Origin: Euclidia mi
Taxonomy: Eukaryota > Arthropoda > Insecta > Lepidoptera > Erebidae
Length of the DNA: 64,000 nt
Direction: 5' to 3'
Assembly: GCA_944739405.2 (NCBI GenBank)
Contig: OX123186.2
Location: forward strand, 16,547,552 to 16,611,551
Below are positions 34,349 to 44,831 of the stretch, one piece after another. Within the stretch, counting starts at the first letter, position 1. Each line of letters begins with the position of its first letter. The translations under genes were made by a program, and so were the position numbers. Below the pieces are notes generated by a model that saw only the letters and a program-made list of their open reading frames with translations, searched no databases and was not told the DNA's origin.

Positions 34349-35164
34349 AAATGTTTTTACAAGACTTCATCCCTCTGGCTTCCCACCCTCCATGGAGCCC
34401 GCAACAGGGAACGTCATACCGGACGTTAGGATTACCAGAGGGATATAGGAACGCGGGGCTGGCTTACAGCACGACATCGGGCGCCCGCTTGGGTTAACGG
34501 CCTGAGCCGAGTTACCAACTCTAGCCGTCCACCCTCTCTTGCGCCCTCAGTATAGCCTTCACCAACCACGTCAATAGCCGAAATAAATTCCGACTGTTGA
34601 TGTGGACCCTACGTCCCTAGCCCGTGGCCCTCTGATGGGACACGATGGCCATTTCCCCCGCTGCGGCTCACAGCGGGGGCTACCGTTTAGCGTGAAATCG
34701 GGACCAAAGAGGGCGTGTTGCCTCACTGTCACATTACCGCCAGCGCCGCTCGGCTCAACCCCCCAGGACTCCGTCATCCCCGCGTACGGTGCTCGACTGC
34801 GCAGGTCCTAGCGCAGGTGGTCAACTTCTCTTACCCGTGACTGTTTACTACGGGCCCAAGCTCACCTGGCCACGAGGGGGCGTGGTGAAGAGATGTGTAA
34901 GTGAATGTGTGTGTGTGCGCGCATGTGTGTACGTGTGTGTGTATGCGTGTGTAAAGTGCCTGTTATTTGTGTTTCGGCTGGAGGTTTTGGTTGCATCCAT
35001 TTCTGAAGGAACTGGACCAAGAACGGGCGGCAACCTCGAGAAGGATAGTCCACCAGCCTTGCCTTAGGGATCTACACGACCTGCGCTACCCCTGAGACCA
35101 TTCGCCACTCCGGTGCAGGGAGTAGAAGTCAGTGCAGTTCAGTGGAAATGGAATCGAATTGAAC
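34349..35164 (-). other. 5' UTR of the LOA-like element
   Basis: GC-rich non-coding leader upstream of ORF1. It contains a GT-rich stretch (about 34890-34955) and, at its very start, GTTCAATTCG ... TGAAC, which can pair with itself. The small frames here are shadows. It ends at the 10-bp target-site duplication. Confidence 0.7.
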
Positions 35165-35174
35165 TGCACGGGCT

Positions 35175-37039
35175 TCCGCCCAAATAGTAAGTAAAATCCT
35201 ACTTGAAATAAAAAATATTTCAACTTGAATGTATAAATTGTTCAATTAAATGCAAAACGCACTGAAAACCATCCTAGAAATAAAACTGTCCTACTCCGAG
35301 CAAAATGACTCATCCAAAAAACACGTACAGCAACATTATTCCCAATTAATCGCAATACAGTTTCCTTATTCGCTCGTCAAGTCGTTTATGAAACAATTTA
35401 CTTTTTATAATAAAACACGGGAAAGAAGGAGTTGATACTCCGTTCATTTTGCCGAGCTACGGTCAATTGATCCTTTTGTCTCAATACGTCGGCGAATTTA
35501 CCGAACGATCCACGGTTTTCGTTATACTTTGATACAGAATAATGGGTGAAACGAACTTTTGTTTGCCTGCATTGGCATTCTCGAGGAGTCCAATCTTCTA
35601 TATTGGCTTGAACTACTAGTTTTATTGAACAATCGTTATTTATTTATTAACATATTTTTCTTTTTTTTTGGGATAGATGTTTTTCTTTCGAATATGTAAT
35701 TTACTAGCTGTTTCTTGCGGTTTTACCCATTATTTTCGGGGTCTCGACAACAGCGCTACGTACCCGAGAAAATTAGGCTTATATGTAGCCCTATAAAGCT
35801 CTCTATTTTCCAGTAAAAGTCTCATTAAAATCGATTCAGTCATTCCAGAGATGACCCGGACAAACAGAAAGATAGACAGACAGAATTAAAAAAGAAATGT
35901 AAAAAGTTGTTTATGATTTGCTATTGTGTAAATAACTATAGGTATCTATAAAACATAGTCAAAACATAATCACAAACAGACACTTCAATTTTATTTATAT
36001 TTAGGACCTATAGATAAAGTTAAGACAAAGCTGCTGACAAGTAGTTTGTTTCAGACTGAACCAGCATTCTGTATCGAACGAAATATTAAAACCAAATAAT
36101 TGTGATGATTCCTGCAAGCAAAATCCATACAAAGAGAATATTTTTGACATTTCATTATAAGTATCTCATGACTACTCGGAAACATCCTCAATGTGATCCT
36201 CCTTTAAGTGATCACGAAGTTTTTATTCCATGTCATCGAAAAGGGCGATTGCAGCAGACATTTATACTCTTGAATTACGCCGAACTGTCCCAGTGCCTCA
36301 CTGCTGCTGCGACGGCTAACGATATGGTTTCGATAATAAAAGTTATGTGGTATTTAAAAAGTTGTAGCGTGTAAAACATGCAGATTATTTTGGTATCCTT
36401 TCTTTCAAAAAGCATAAAATGCTATGTGGCTTCAGAAACTTTCGATATTTGTAGCCTTCCCTTCAAAAAGTATAAAATACTATGTGACTTGTGAAAAGGA
36501 CTTAAGTACCTTATAAAAAAGGGATTTGGTTGAATTTGTAGCGCATTCCTATTTGCTCCTAGATTTCTCAACTCGACACTTAATGATATACTTGACGTAT
36601 TTGATTGTATCATAAACCAACATTCGCGCCAGATGCTTCATAAGATATGTCATAAAAATTAATAGACAGAAAGTTATTATCATGGCCGTCGTTAAGAGCA
36701 TTAAGCGATTCACGACATGTAACGTAGGTTTTAAGCCCTTTGCATGCCTTCGCTGATTCAAAACCAAGTCAGAAAGAGAAAGAATTACATATGAATCTTT
36801 ATGTTAGAACAGGAGGAGTAGCGCTTGTTTTCGTTTCTGTTAATTTGGCACATGACAGAAACACAATACTTGCATGACATAATTATGTCATGCAATATTT
36901 CAGCGCGTAGTCTACCCGCTGCCGCGATGAAGAAGTGGTAAAGGAGTTAATAATGTATGTTGGTGGCTCAATCGTTGTTACATTGGACTCGTGATGAAGA
37001 ATGTACAAGATCACCATAAAGTATAGATAACTCAACTGA
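35175..37039. other. No gene recognised
   Basis: AT-rich DNA. A worn repeat is visible at about 35702-35890, ending in GATAGACAGACAG. The 90-codon frame at 36102-36374 has no motif. Confidence 0.4.
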
Positions 37040-37265
37040 CGTATGCGACTGCTAATCGGTGGTCCCGGGTTCGATTCCCGGGTCGGGCAAAAGTGTTACT
37101 GGGTTTTTCCGATTTCTCAGTAGCAGCACGGAGTCTGGTGATGTGCCCGGTAACGGCAATAGGCTCGCCCTCTATTACGTGGGACCTAAAAATTCATGGC
37201 AAAATGTGGGTGTTATATACACCTCTGCCTACTCCTTCGGGGATACAGGCGTGAGCCTATAAATA
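37040..37265 (+). repeat. tRNA-derived SINE, copy 3
   Basis: The B box GGGTTCGATTCCCG at 37067 is followed by GGGCAAAAGTGTTAC, GCCCGGTAACGGCAATAGGC, TATTACGTGGGACCTAA, AATGTGGGTGTTATA, CTGCCTACTCCTTCGGGGAT and ACAGGCGTGAGCCTAT. It is the best preserved of the three copies with a head. Confidence 0.85.
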
Positions 37266-37465
37266 AATTAAAAATAAAACAACATTACCCAAGATAAAAG
37301 GCTAATAGCAGCTACTTAATATCAAAACATATTGAAACATTTAACAATATGTAAATTAAATCTCTCAAAACTAGGTATGTAGTATGTAGGTACCCGTATA
37401 TATGCGTATAGATATAACATAAATATATGTTATAAGTAGGTAGTAATTAGACAAAATCCGATGGA

Positions 37466-37575
37466 AAGGTTTTGTTTTTTTATTGCACAAAAACCAGCAA
37501 GCGGGTTACCTGATGGTAAGTGATTACCGCCGCCTATAGATATCTGCAATGAACGAAGGATCACGAGTGCGTTGA
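37466..37575 (-). repeat. Worn relative of interspersed repeat 'A' (3' part)
   Basis: Read on the minus strand it carries CGCACTCGTGATCC, GGCGGCGGTAATCACTTACC and CAGGTAACCCGCTTGC, then an A-rich end (the T run near 37471-37478). This parallels the end of repeat A but is clearly more diverged. Confidence 0.5.
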
Positions 37576-37778
37576 GAACCTTTTAAATAAAAATATGCAC
37601 GCATCTTAAAAGATCAAGGCTTCTCAATACCCTTAGTGCGAAATGGGCATATGACTAGGCAAGTATTTACGTATAGTCCGAGAACCAGCTGCCGAAACGA
37701 TAGCTACATACATTTTATTTATTTTATTTCTTCATATACACAGGCATTATCTACCAGTATAACTTAAAATGGTGCAGA

Positions 37779-38033
37779 GTGATAAGAAGTGATGTCGACA
37801 TCGAAAAGGTGTTTTCCTATATCGATTTATATTACTCATTTGTGGCCATCCAAAGAAAGTATAATGAAGAAATGGATATAAGGGATAAAGCAAAAAGAAA
37901 ATGTGATGAAGGCTTAAGGCGGCAACGCGGTAACCTATTGAAGATACTTGCGTACTCCATACAGAGGGTATCAGGTACAAAACCAAGGAGTGCCTGTGTG
38001 AGTGTGTGTGTGTGTGTGTGCGTGATTGCCTAA
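37779..38033 (+). other. Open frame next to a GT microsatellite; probably not a gene
   Basis: An 84-codon frame starts at a GTG, not an ATG, and ends in a (GT)n microsatellite at about 37997-38022. The middle is charged (RDKAKRKCDEGLRRQRGN) and could be a scrap of coding sequence, but nothing in it is recognisable. Confidence 0.2.
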
Positions 38034-39479
38034 AAATGGTCTTAGGTAACCATTTCATATCGCTGTTCCTTTGGGTTGTGAAGACTTTAGGTCAGTCGCC
38101 TCATAGCAATGAAGCTTATATTCTGTCAAACATTTAAGGTGATTTAAGCAATCAGTAAAAAAAATCTCAAGTCAATTTGAGTATTCGTACTTTAACGTCA
38201 TTCGTATTTGTGACTCTGTTTTGTTTTTATTTATCTAATTACTTAGATTTATCAAAAGCTTTTAATTAATCCAAAGCGGTACAGTTTCAAAGACAAAGAC
38301 TCATTTTAATTACTTAGCTACACACGCATAGAACTTCGCACACAAAATGTATAACAAATAATACAGGCAAAAAATGAACAGCACAGGTCTACCATGGAGC
38401 GCATAATCTGCAAATAACAAATACAATATTTAATTGCATTATTGTAATAAAGATAAAACGATACAAAAATCATGATCTAAATATATAAAATCCTTGCGTT
38501 ACTGACTGACTGACAGACACGCTACAGCCGAAACTATTGGGCGCAGGAAGCTGAAATTTGGCATGTATGTTCCTTGGGGACCGTAGGTCAAGGTAGTAGA
38601 GCCTTGCTGATTTCAGCATGAATGGGCCGGCTCGACCGGGGAAGTACTACCTTCTCACAGAAAATCGACGTAAAGTAACAGTACCTAAACTGTTGCGTTT
38701 CGTTCGGTGAGTGAGAGTGCCGGAGGCCCTATCCCCTATCCCTTCTCCTTGATCCCACTCCTTATCCCATCCCTTTTCCCAACCCCAAGGGGTGGCAACG
38801 CACTTGTGACTCCTGTGGTGTTGCTTGTGTCCATGGGCGGCGCACGGTGGGCTGAAAAAGTTCGCGAGTGGACCTAGCGATTTCGAAAAAACTAAAGTGG
38901 AATATAAATAAAATAATTCCATTTTTGGATTCTATGATCAAATACAACTCAAAATTAATAATACAATTTTTTTGATTAAACGCGTGTTTTTTGAGTTATT
39001 TAATTTTAAAAAATATTTTGTATGGAAGAAAACAATAAAATGAGAATTTTTCGTAATTCTTAAACTATCTTAAGAAAACAATGAAAGTTTATGATAGAAG
39101 ATATTTTTTGGCTATTTATGCACTATATCGCGAACTGCGTTTTTTTGCGTTTTGGCGGTAATATTTTTTTTATCTTTTATTCGACACCACCCAGAGAGGT
39201 TAAATATTAGACGCGTTTTATTTTTATCTGGTATCCCCAGTAGGCCTAATCCACTTGCTACACTTGAAAAAATCATCATTAGTCATATATCTGAAACTTA
39301 AAAAAATGATTAGTTTACCTGATTTTGTCAAAATTCCGAGAAAGCATAATATGTCGTGACCTGTAATGGGTGGTGTGGATATTTTATTGTTTCATTTTTG
39401 TTGTATTGACTTGTTAACAGTGGTAGTATTAAAAATAGATTTCGTTTTTAGGGTTCCGTACCTCAAAAGGAAAAAACGG

Positions 39480-40650
39480 AACCCTTATAGGATCACTTTG
39501 TTGTCCGTCCGTCTGTCAAGACCCTTTTTCTCAGGAATGCGTGGAGGTATCAAACTGAAATTTATACTAAATACTCGAATCTACGGTTCCATAGAGCTGT
39601 AAAAAAATCACACTTCTAATCCAACGCAATCAAAAGATACAGCCGTATATGCTGCAAATTGCAGCATATTTTCAAACTGGCAATGGAATCAAAACCTACA
39701 GGGTTCTTCCGGTGCACTCAGAATCTTGAAATTTGGTACGAAGCAACGTCTTATATCACTTATAAAGGGAAAATTGCAAAAACCGTAATTTTTTAGTTAC
39801 AGCATATAAAAAAAAACATAATTAATAAATTTAAAGTTACTACGCCTTTCTCTTGAATGCGTAGAGGTATTAAATTGAAATTCATATCAAATACTCAGGT
39901 ATATAACACCGTTAGGCTGCAACAAAATCAAGCTTCTATGTCAACGCAATCAAAAGAAAGAGCAATATAAGCATATTTTCAAACTCGTGCCTACTCGCAA
40001 GTGAATCAAAACCTAAAGGGTACTTCCCGTGAACTCAAAATCTTGAAATTTGGTACGAAGCAACGTCTTATATCACTTACATAGGAAAAATTGCGAAAAC
40101 CGTAAATTTTTAGTTACATCACATAATAAAAATATTTTTAATAAATTTAAAGTTACTACTCCTTACTCTTGAACGCTTAGAGGTATTAAATTGAAATTCA
40201 TGGCAAGTACTCAAGTATATAACGCCGTTAGGCCGTAACAAAATCAAACTTCTATGTTTACGCAATTAAAAGAAAGAGCAATTTAATCATATTTTCAAAC
40301 TCACGACTACTCGCAAGGGAATCAAAACCTACAGGGTACTTCCCGTGAACTCAAAATCTTGAAATTTGGTACGAAGCAACTTCTTATATCACTTATAAAG
40401 GAAAAATTGCGAAAACCGTAAATTTTTAGTTACGTCACATAATAAAAATATTTTTAATAAATTTAAGGTTACTACCCCTTACTCTTGAACGCGTAGAGGT
40501 ATTAAATTGAAATTCATGGCAAATACTCAAGTATATAACGCCGTTAGGCTGTAACAAAATCAAACTTCTATGTTTACGCAATCAAAAGAAAGAGCAATAT
40601 TATAATCATATTTTCAAACTCGATAAGATATTATAATCATATTTTCAAAC
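39480..40650 (+). repeat. Tandem repeat, about 317-bp unit, about 3.7 copies
   Basis: The landmark ATCAAAACCTACAGGG recurs at 39688, 40005 (one change) and 40321, spacing 317 and 316. Each unit also repeats TTGAAATTTGGTACGAAGCA and GAGGTATTAAATTGAAATTC. The first unit is partial and the most diverged; the last ends in a duplicated ATAATCATATTTTCAAACTC near 40605-40650. There is no coding capacity. Confidence 0.85.
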
Positions 40651-40879
40651 TCGAAAGCGATATATGTTAATATAAAATAAAGGATGACTGATTACAAACG
40701 ACAAAGATCCCTTTTTCTTTAATTTATGCTCCTCCATCTTTCTATACTGTAATGTTATGGATTTCATTTGGCAATAAAAATACCATAACTATGACTGGTG
40801 AACTTTTACTTATCATCATCATTGGCCACAGCATCTTGTCAGATGATTGTTGCAATGCTACGAGGAAGTTTGTTGCCTC

Positions 40880-43800
40880 TCACATTTTTCTCTTGTGGCT
40901 CACTAATCCAATGGCAGCACGGCATATTTTACCGCATATGTTGCAAGTATACCGAGTATCCTGAGGTACAACGGAGGTGGCAGAACGGACCCTTTTCTGG
41001 TGTAAATTATGAAGCCAATTCTTGTCGTGGACTTGCGCTCCGTGTAGCAGATCTTTGCGCCATGTTGGTCTCATACTGGCACGTGTTTCCCAGTTCTTGA
41101 TGTCAATGCCGAAGCTTTCCATGTCTCGCTTGCAGGTGTCCTTAAATCTGAGTATTGGACGACCAATGGGTCTCTTTACATCAGCTAATTGTGCGAGCAT
41201 CACCCCACGAGGCAATCGATTGGGCTCCATCCGATGTACATGTCCCAGCCACCGGAGTCTACGTTGTTTAAGTAACGCCGTAATGCTAGGACAATTGGTC
41301 TTAGACAGCACTGCTTCATTTGAGATTCGATCCTTCCAAGTAACACCCAATACATTTCGCAGACATCGCATGTGGAACGCATTGAGGCGACGTTCTTGTT
41401 TGGTGTAAGTGGTCCATGTCTCAGATGCATATAATAGTATGCTTAGGACACAGGTCTGGTAAACTAGGATCTTCGTGCTTATTGTTAGCTTTTGGTTTCT
41501 CCAAACACGAGCAGATAATTTGCCAAATATTGTCGCAGCTCTGCCAATACGAGTATCCAGTTCTTTTTTGTTACATAGTTTCGATGTTGTTGTAGATCCG
41601 AGGTAACAAAATTGATCCACACATTGGAGCGGCATACCATCCAAAATAATCTTAGGCAACGTATCGGTGCCCTGGACCATGATGACAGTTTTTCTGGCAT
41701 TCACACTCATGGAGAATAGTTGACACGCGCGGTTAAACCTATCAACAAGTTCTTGCAGCTCAGCTTCAGAATTAGCGACAAGTGCAGCATCATCAGCATA
41801 CAGAAGTTCTCGGGCTATTATGTCGTAGCGATTCTTTTTAAACCTTAGAAGACTGGTATTGAAAAGCCTACCGTCCTTTCTTGTATGCAGATGGACTCCG
41901 ACATCGCAATCTTTAAATGCTACAATAAGGAGTGCCGAGAAGAATATACCGAAAAGTGTTGGTGCCAGGACACAACCCTGTCTTACGCCACGTTTCATAT
42001 CAAAGGCGGTCGATATTTCACCGTCAAATATCACAGTTCCTTGCATGTCATCGTGAAAGGCTCGTATCAGAGACAGTAAGATATCTGGGCAACCGATTCT
42101 CGACAAGATATTATAGAGACCCTGTCTGCTGACAGTATCGAATGCCTTGTTGAGATCTACAAATGCTGTATACAACGGGATCCGATGTTCACGACATTTC
42201 TCTTGGAGTTGACGCAAAGTGAATATCATGTCATTAGTAGATCTACCAGCTCTGAATCCACACTGCGATTCTGGATAGATTCTATCTGCGAGGACTTCTA
42301 GTCTTTTTAGAACCACTTTGGCAAACGCTTTACCAGCCACACTCAAGAGCGATATACCTCTGTAGTTGTTACAGTCACCTCTATCGCCTTTCCCTTTGTA
42401 TAATGTGACTATATCTGCGTTTCGCATGTCCTGAGGTACGTATCCTTCTTCCCAGCATTTCAGTAATATCTGGTACAGCAATGACTTTACTCCTTTTAGT
42501 TTAATAAATTCAGAAGGTATATTATCGCGACCAGTACTTTTACCCAGTTTCAAGCCATTAACTGCATTTTCAAATTCAATGAGAGAGGGAGGGTTGTCCA
42601 GTTCGGTCATGGTGGAGTATTTTGGAAGCACGTCTATACCTTCAGAGCTGATACTGATCTCATTTGAGTAGAGACTTGAATAATGTTTCGACCACCTTTC
42701 CAGCTGTTTCATCCTATCAGTAATAAGTTCACCGTTCATGTCTTTGATCATTGCCCGCTTTCTCGTGACTGGTCCAATAGCTGAGTTGATGCCTTGGTAC
42801 ATGCCACGAAAGTCACCTACATTATGACAGTGTTGAATTGACTCACATAAGCTGATCCAATAACGGTTTATACATTGTCGATAGGTGCGTTGCAAAGCCG
42901 CCTTAGCAGTTTTGTACTCGCGATTTGCTCTTTCATTGTTGAAACTGTTTTGGACTGATATATAGGCGGCACGTTTTCTGTCAATATACGGGCGCAACTC
43001 ATCTTCATGTTCCAAAAACCAGTCCCGTTGAGGTCGGCTTGATTTTCCAAATACTTGGAGCGCTGTTTTCTGAAGGGTCTCCTTAGTAACCTGCCACATG
43101 TCTTCAGCATTGTGTAACTTAGTAAGTTGTTCGATAGTTATTTTTTCTGAGATAGCTGCTTCAAACTGGTTGTGCAGATCATTATTTAATATGGCTTTGG
43201 TGTTTATTTTAACAATACGGGGCGCATTCCTAGCCGAGTGAATCTTCTTCGGCATAAGGCATGTCTTTGTCATAACTAAAGTATGATCTGTGTCACAGTC
43301 TGCACTATGGTATGAGCGTGTGTTGTGAATATCACGCAGATCTCGTCTCTTTGTTATAACAAAATCTAGTTGATGCCAGTGGCCTGAACGTGGGTGTTTC
43401 CATGATAACTTATGTGGCAGTTTGTTGCGAAAATAGGTGTTAGTCACGCACAAAGATAGAGACGCGCAAAGTTCCAAAAGACGCTGTCCATTTTCGTTCA
43501 TATTACCTATGCCATGTAATCCCATGCAATCTGGCCAATCATCTCTTTTATTCCCAATCCTTGCGTTGAAGTCACCCATTAGTATTAGTTTGTCCGATCT
43601 ACGAACTTTTTGTAGGCATTGACGAAGATCTTCGTAGAATACGTCCTTAATCTCAGCAGGTGCCGCCAAAGTAGGTGCGTAGCATGAAATTAATGTTAAA
43701 GGACCCGATATTGTCATTAATCTTATGGACATGATTCTTTCAGAAATGCCGATCGGTGGCTCGCTGCAATTAATCAAATTGTTGTGAATTGCAAATCCTA

Positions 43801-44035
43801 CTCCGTGTTCTCGCCGTTCACTTGAATTCTTTCCTTTCCAGAAAAAGGTGTAGTTTTCTTCTTGCAAACTGCCTTCATCTGCGAGCCGGGTCTCCTGTAG
43901 AGCAGCAACGTCAACACGAAGTCGCAGAAGCTCTCTGTCAATCGTACTAGTTTTTCTTATCCAGAAGGTATTATCGTCGTCTAGCGTTAACGTGCTAGGT
44001 GACATGGTTCGGACATTCCAGGTTGCAAAGCGCAT
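40880..44035 (-). CDS. LINE ORF: APE endonuclease + reverse transcriptase + C-terminal zinc finger, intact
   Basis: The 1051-residue protein is uninterrupted. The N-terminal AP-endonuclease-like domain (about 1-255) has N7 in TWNVRT, E48 in LQETR, D155 and N157 in GDFNAR, and a final TDH at 249-251, so the catalytic set is complete. The reverse transcriptase (about 490-830) has motif A AFVDLNKAFD (Asp 627), motif B RGVRQGCVLAPTLF and YADD at 746-749. A thumb region follows with LYASETWTTY and RRLRWLGHV. The end carries a zinc finger CNICGKICRAAIGLVSH (C1031, C1034, C1038, H1047). The ATG at 44033-44035 gives MRFATWNVRTM, the normal start of such endonucleases. It nicks DNA and copies its RNA at the nick. 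The clade is APE-type LINE, RTE/CR1-like; I could not fix it further. Confidence 0.93.
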   Translation of the reverse strand: MRFATWNVRTMSPSTLTLDDDNTFWIRKTSTIDRELLRLRVDVAALQETRLADEGSLQEENYTFFWKGKNSSERREHGVGFAIHNNLINCSEPPIGISERIMSIRLMTISGPLTLISCYAPTLAAPAEIKDVFYEDLRQCLQKVRRSDKLILMGDFNARIGNKRDDWPDCMGLHGIGNMNENGQRLLELCASLSLCVTNTYFRNKLPHKLSWKHPRSGHWHQLDFVITKRRDLRDIHNTRSYHSADCDTDHTLVMTKTCLMPKKIHSARNAPRIVKINTKAILNNDLHNQFEAAISEKITIEQLTKLHNAEDMWQVTKETLQKTALQVFGKSSRPQRDWFLEHEDELRPYIDRKRAAYISVQNSFNNERANREYKTAKAALQRTYRQCINRYWISLCESIQHCHNVGDFRGMYQGINSAIGPVTRKRAMIKDMNGELITDRMKQLERWSKHYSSLYSNEISISSEGIDVLPKYSTMTELDNPPSLIEFENAVNGLKLGKSTGRDNIPSEFIKLKGVKSLLYQILLKCWEEGYVPQDMRNADIVTLYKGKGDRGDCNNYRGISLLSVAGKAFAKVVLKRLEVLADRIYPESQCGFRAGRSTNDMIFTLRQLQEKCREHRIPLYTAFVDLNKAFDTVSRQGLYNILSRIGCPDILLSLIRAFHDDMQGTVIFDGEISTAFDMKRGVRQGCVLAPTLFGIFFSALLIVAFKDCDVGVHLHTRKDGRLFNTSLLRFKKNRYDIIARELLYADDAALVANSEAELQELVDRFNRACQLFSMSVNARKTVIMVQGTDTLPKIILDGMPLQCVDQFCYLGSTTTSKLCNKKELDTRIGRAATIFGKLSARVWRNQKLTISTKILVYQTCVLSILLYASETWTTYTKQERRLNAFHMRCLRNVLGVTWKDRISNEAVLSKTNCPSITALLKQRRLRWLGHVHRMEPNRLPRGVMLAQLADVKRPIGRPILRFKDTCKRDMESFGIDIKNWETRASMRPTWRKDLLHGAQVHDKNWLHNLHQKRVRSATSVVPQDTRYTCNICGKICRAAIGLVSHKRKM

Positions 44036-44831
44036 TATTGGTTTGGTTTTGTTTGCTTGTATTACTTTATTGTTGTTGTTAGGTGCTAAGAGTACTCATC
44101 CTGTTTCAAGCATTTTGCCCGTTGCCCCGTACACCTATGGGAGCACAAGACGAGGGACGGACTAGTACCTTATTGGCCGGGGGCTGCCCAGCTTCAGGCG
44201 GGCGTTAACTAGTCAGTTAGCCGCGATGGGCTATCCCACCGTCGAGAGTCACCCCTAGCGCCTGCGTACACGTCCATTAACGCGAGACTTATAACTGGTG
44301 ACTGCGACTCTCCGTGTTAATATCCGCACCTTTCGGCACGGGCACAGTGTCCTCTCCGCAAGCACTGCATCGCCTGGGACGCATTTGAGAAACCATGAAC
44401 TTGCCCAGCATTCATGGCTTCCTCTCGACCTCATCAACTTGATCTACAGGAGTGATGAATCACTACATGCAGAGTCGAATTGGTTGCAGGAGTTGCCGAC
44501 TATTTCAGGTTGAACCTTACTGTCGCCTACGGTACTCCAGATCCGTTGCCTCATCCGCCAAAATACGCCGTACTGAAGTCCGCCTTCTCCGCCGCATCTG
44601 CCGTTAAGGTCTTCACCCGTAACCCCGGGCAAGGGAGCCGCGATATACCCCGCAGATCTGGGTCTCTGCTCGAACTTTGCCACTCACACATTTCGGCCTA
44701 CTGGAATGTGGAGTGCCCACCCCCGCGACGTGGACGCGCCGAACAGAAATTACCCCAGTCAAGAACAAAGAAGGTGACTCTGTTCTTCCTGAGGCCGGGT
44801 TAATGCCCTCGTGTGACACCGAGAGCAAAGG
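44036..44831 (-). other. 5' UTR of the intact LINE
   Basis: GC-rich leader, unlike the AT-rich surroundings. It would contain the internal promoter expected for a self-propagating LINE, but no specific element can be named. The several 60-100 codon frames on both strands are shadows. Confidence 0.75.

Larger units (their letters stand above)
29151..35164 (-). mobile_element. Full-length LOA-like non-LTR retrotransposon
   Basis: The same 10 bases (TGCACGGGCT on the plus strand) stand at 29141-29150 and 35165-35174, immediately outside the two ends, and fit a target-site duplication. Between them, on the minus strand, lie a GC-rich 5' UTR of about 800 bases with a GT-rich stretch near 34890-34950, ORF1, ORF2 and a very short 3' UTR without a long A tail. 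ORF1 with a DUF4780-like region plus an ORF2 with APE endonuclease, RT and RNase H is the LOA/Lian layout. Related I/Ingi groups also carry RNase H, so the clade is probable rather than proven. ORF1 has one frameshift; ORF2 has one frameshift and one stop. Confidence 0.85.
40814..44831 (-). mobile_element. Full-length LINE with 12-bp target-site duplication (innermost layer)
   Basis: ACTTTTACTTAT occurs at 40802-40813 and 44832-44843, exactly outside the element. On the minus strand the element starts GTGGCCTTTGCTCTCGGTGT, has a GC-rich 5' UTR of about 800 bases (to 44036), one long ORF and a short 3' UTR that ends in ATG triplets. The 4.0 kb size, precise duplication and open ORF indicate a recent, complete insertion. 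It is the youngest layer of the nested block. Confidence 0.92.

Noticed and set aside
34890..35033. Frames rich in Cys/Val or His/Thr near the GT stretch
   Set aside because: They result from the GT microsatellite-like stretch in the LOA-like 5' UTR.
41022..41408. 128-codon plus-strand frame
   Set aside because: Antisense shadow of the intact LINE polymerase.
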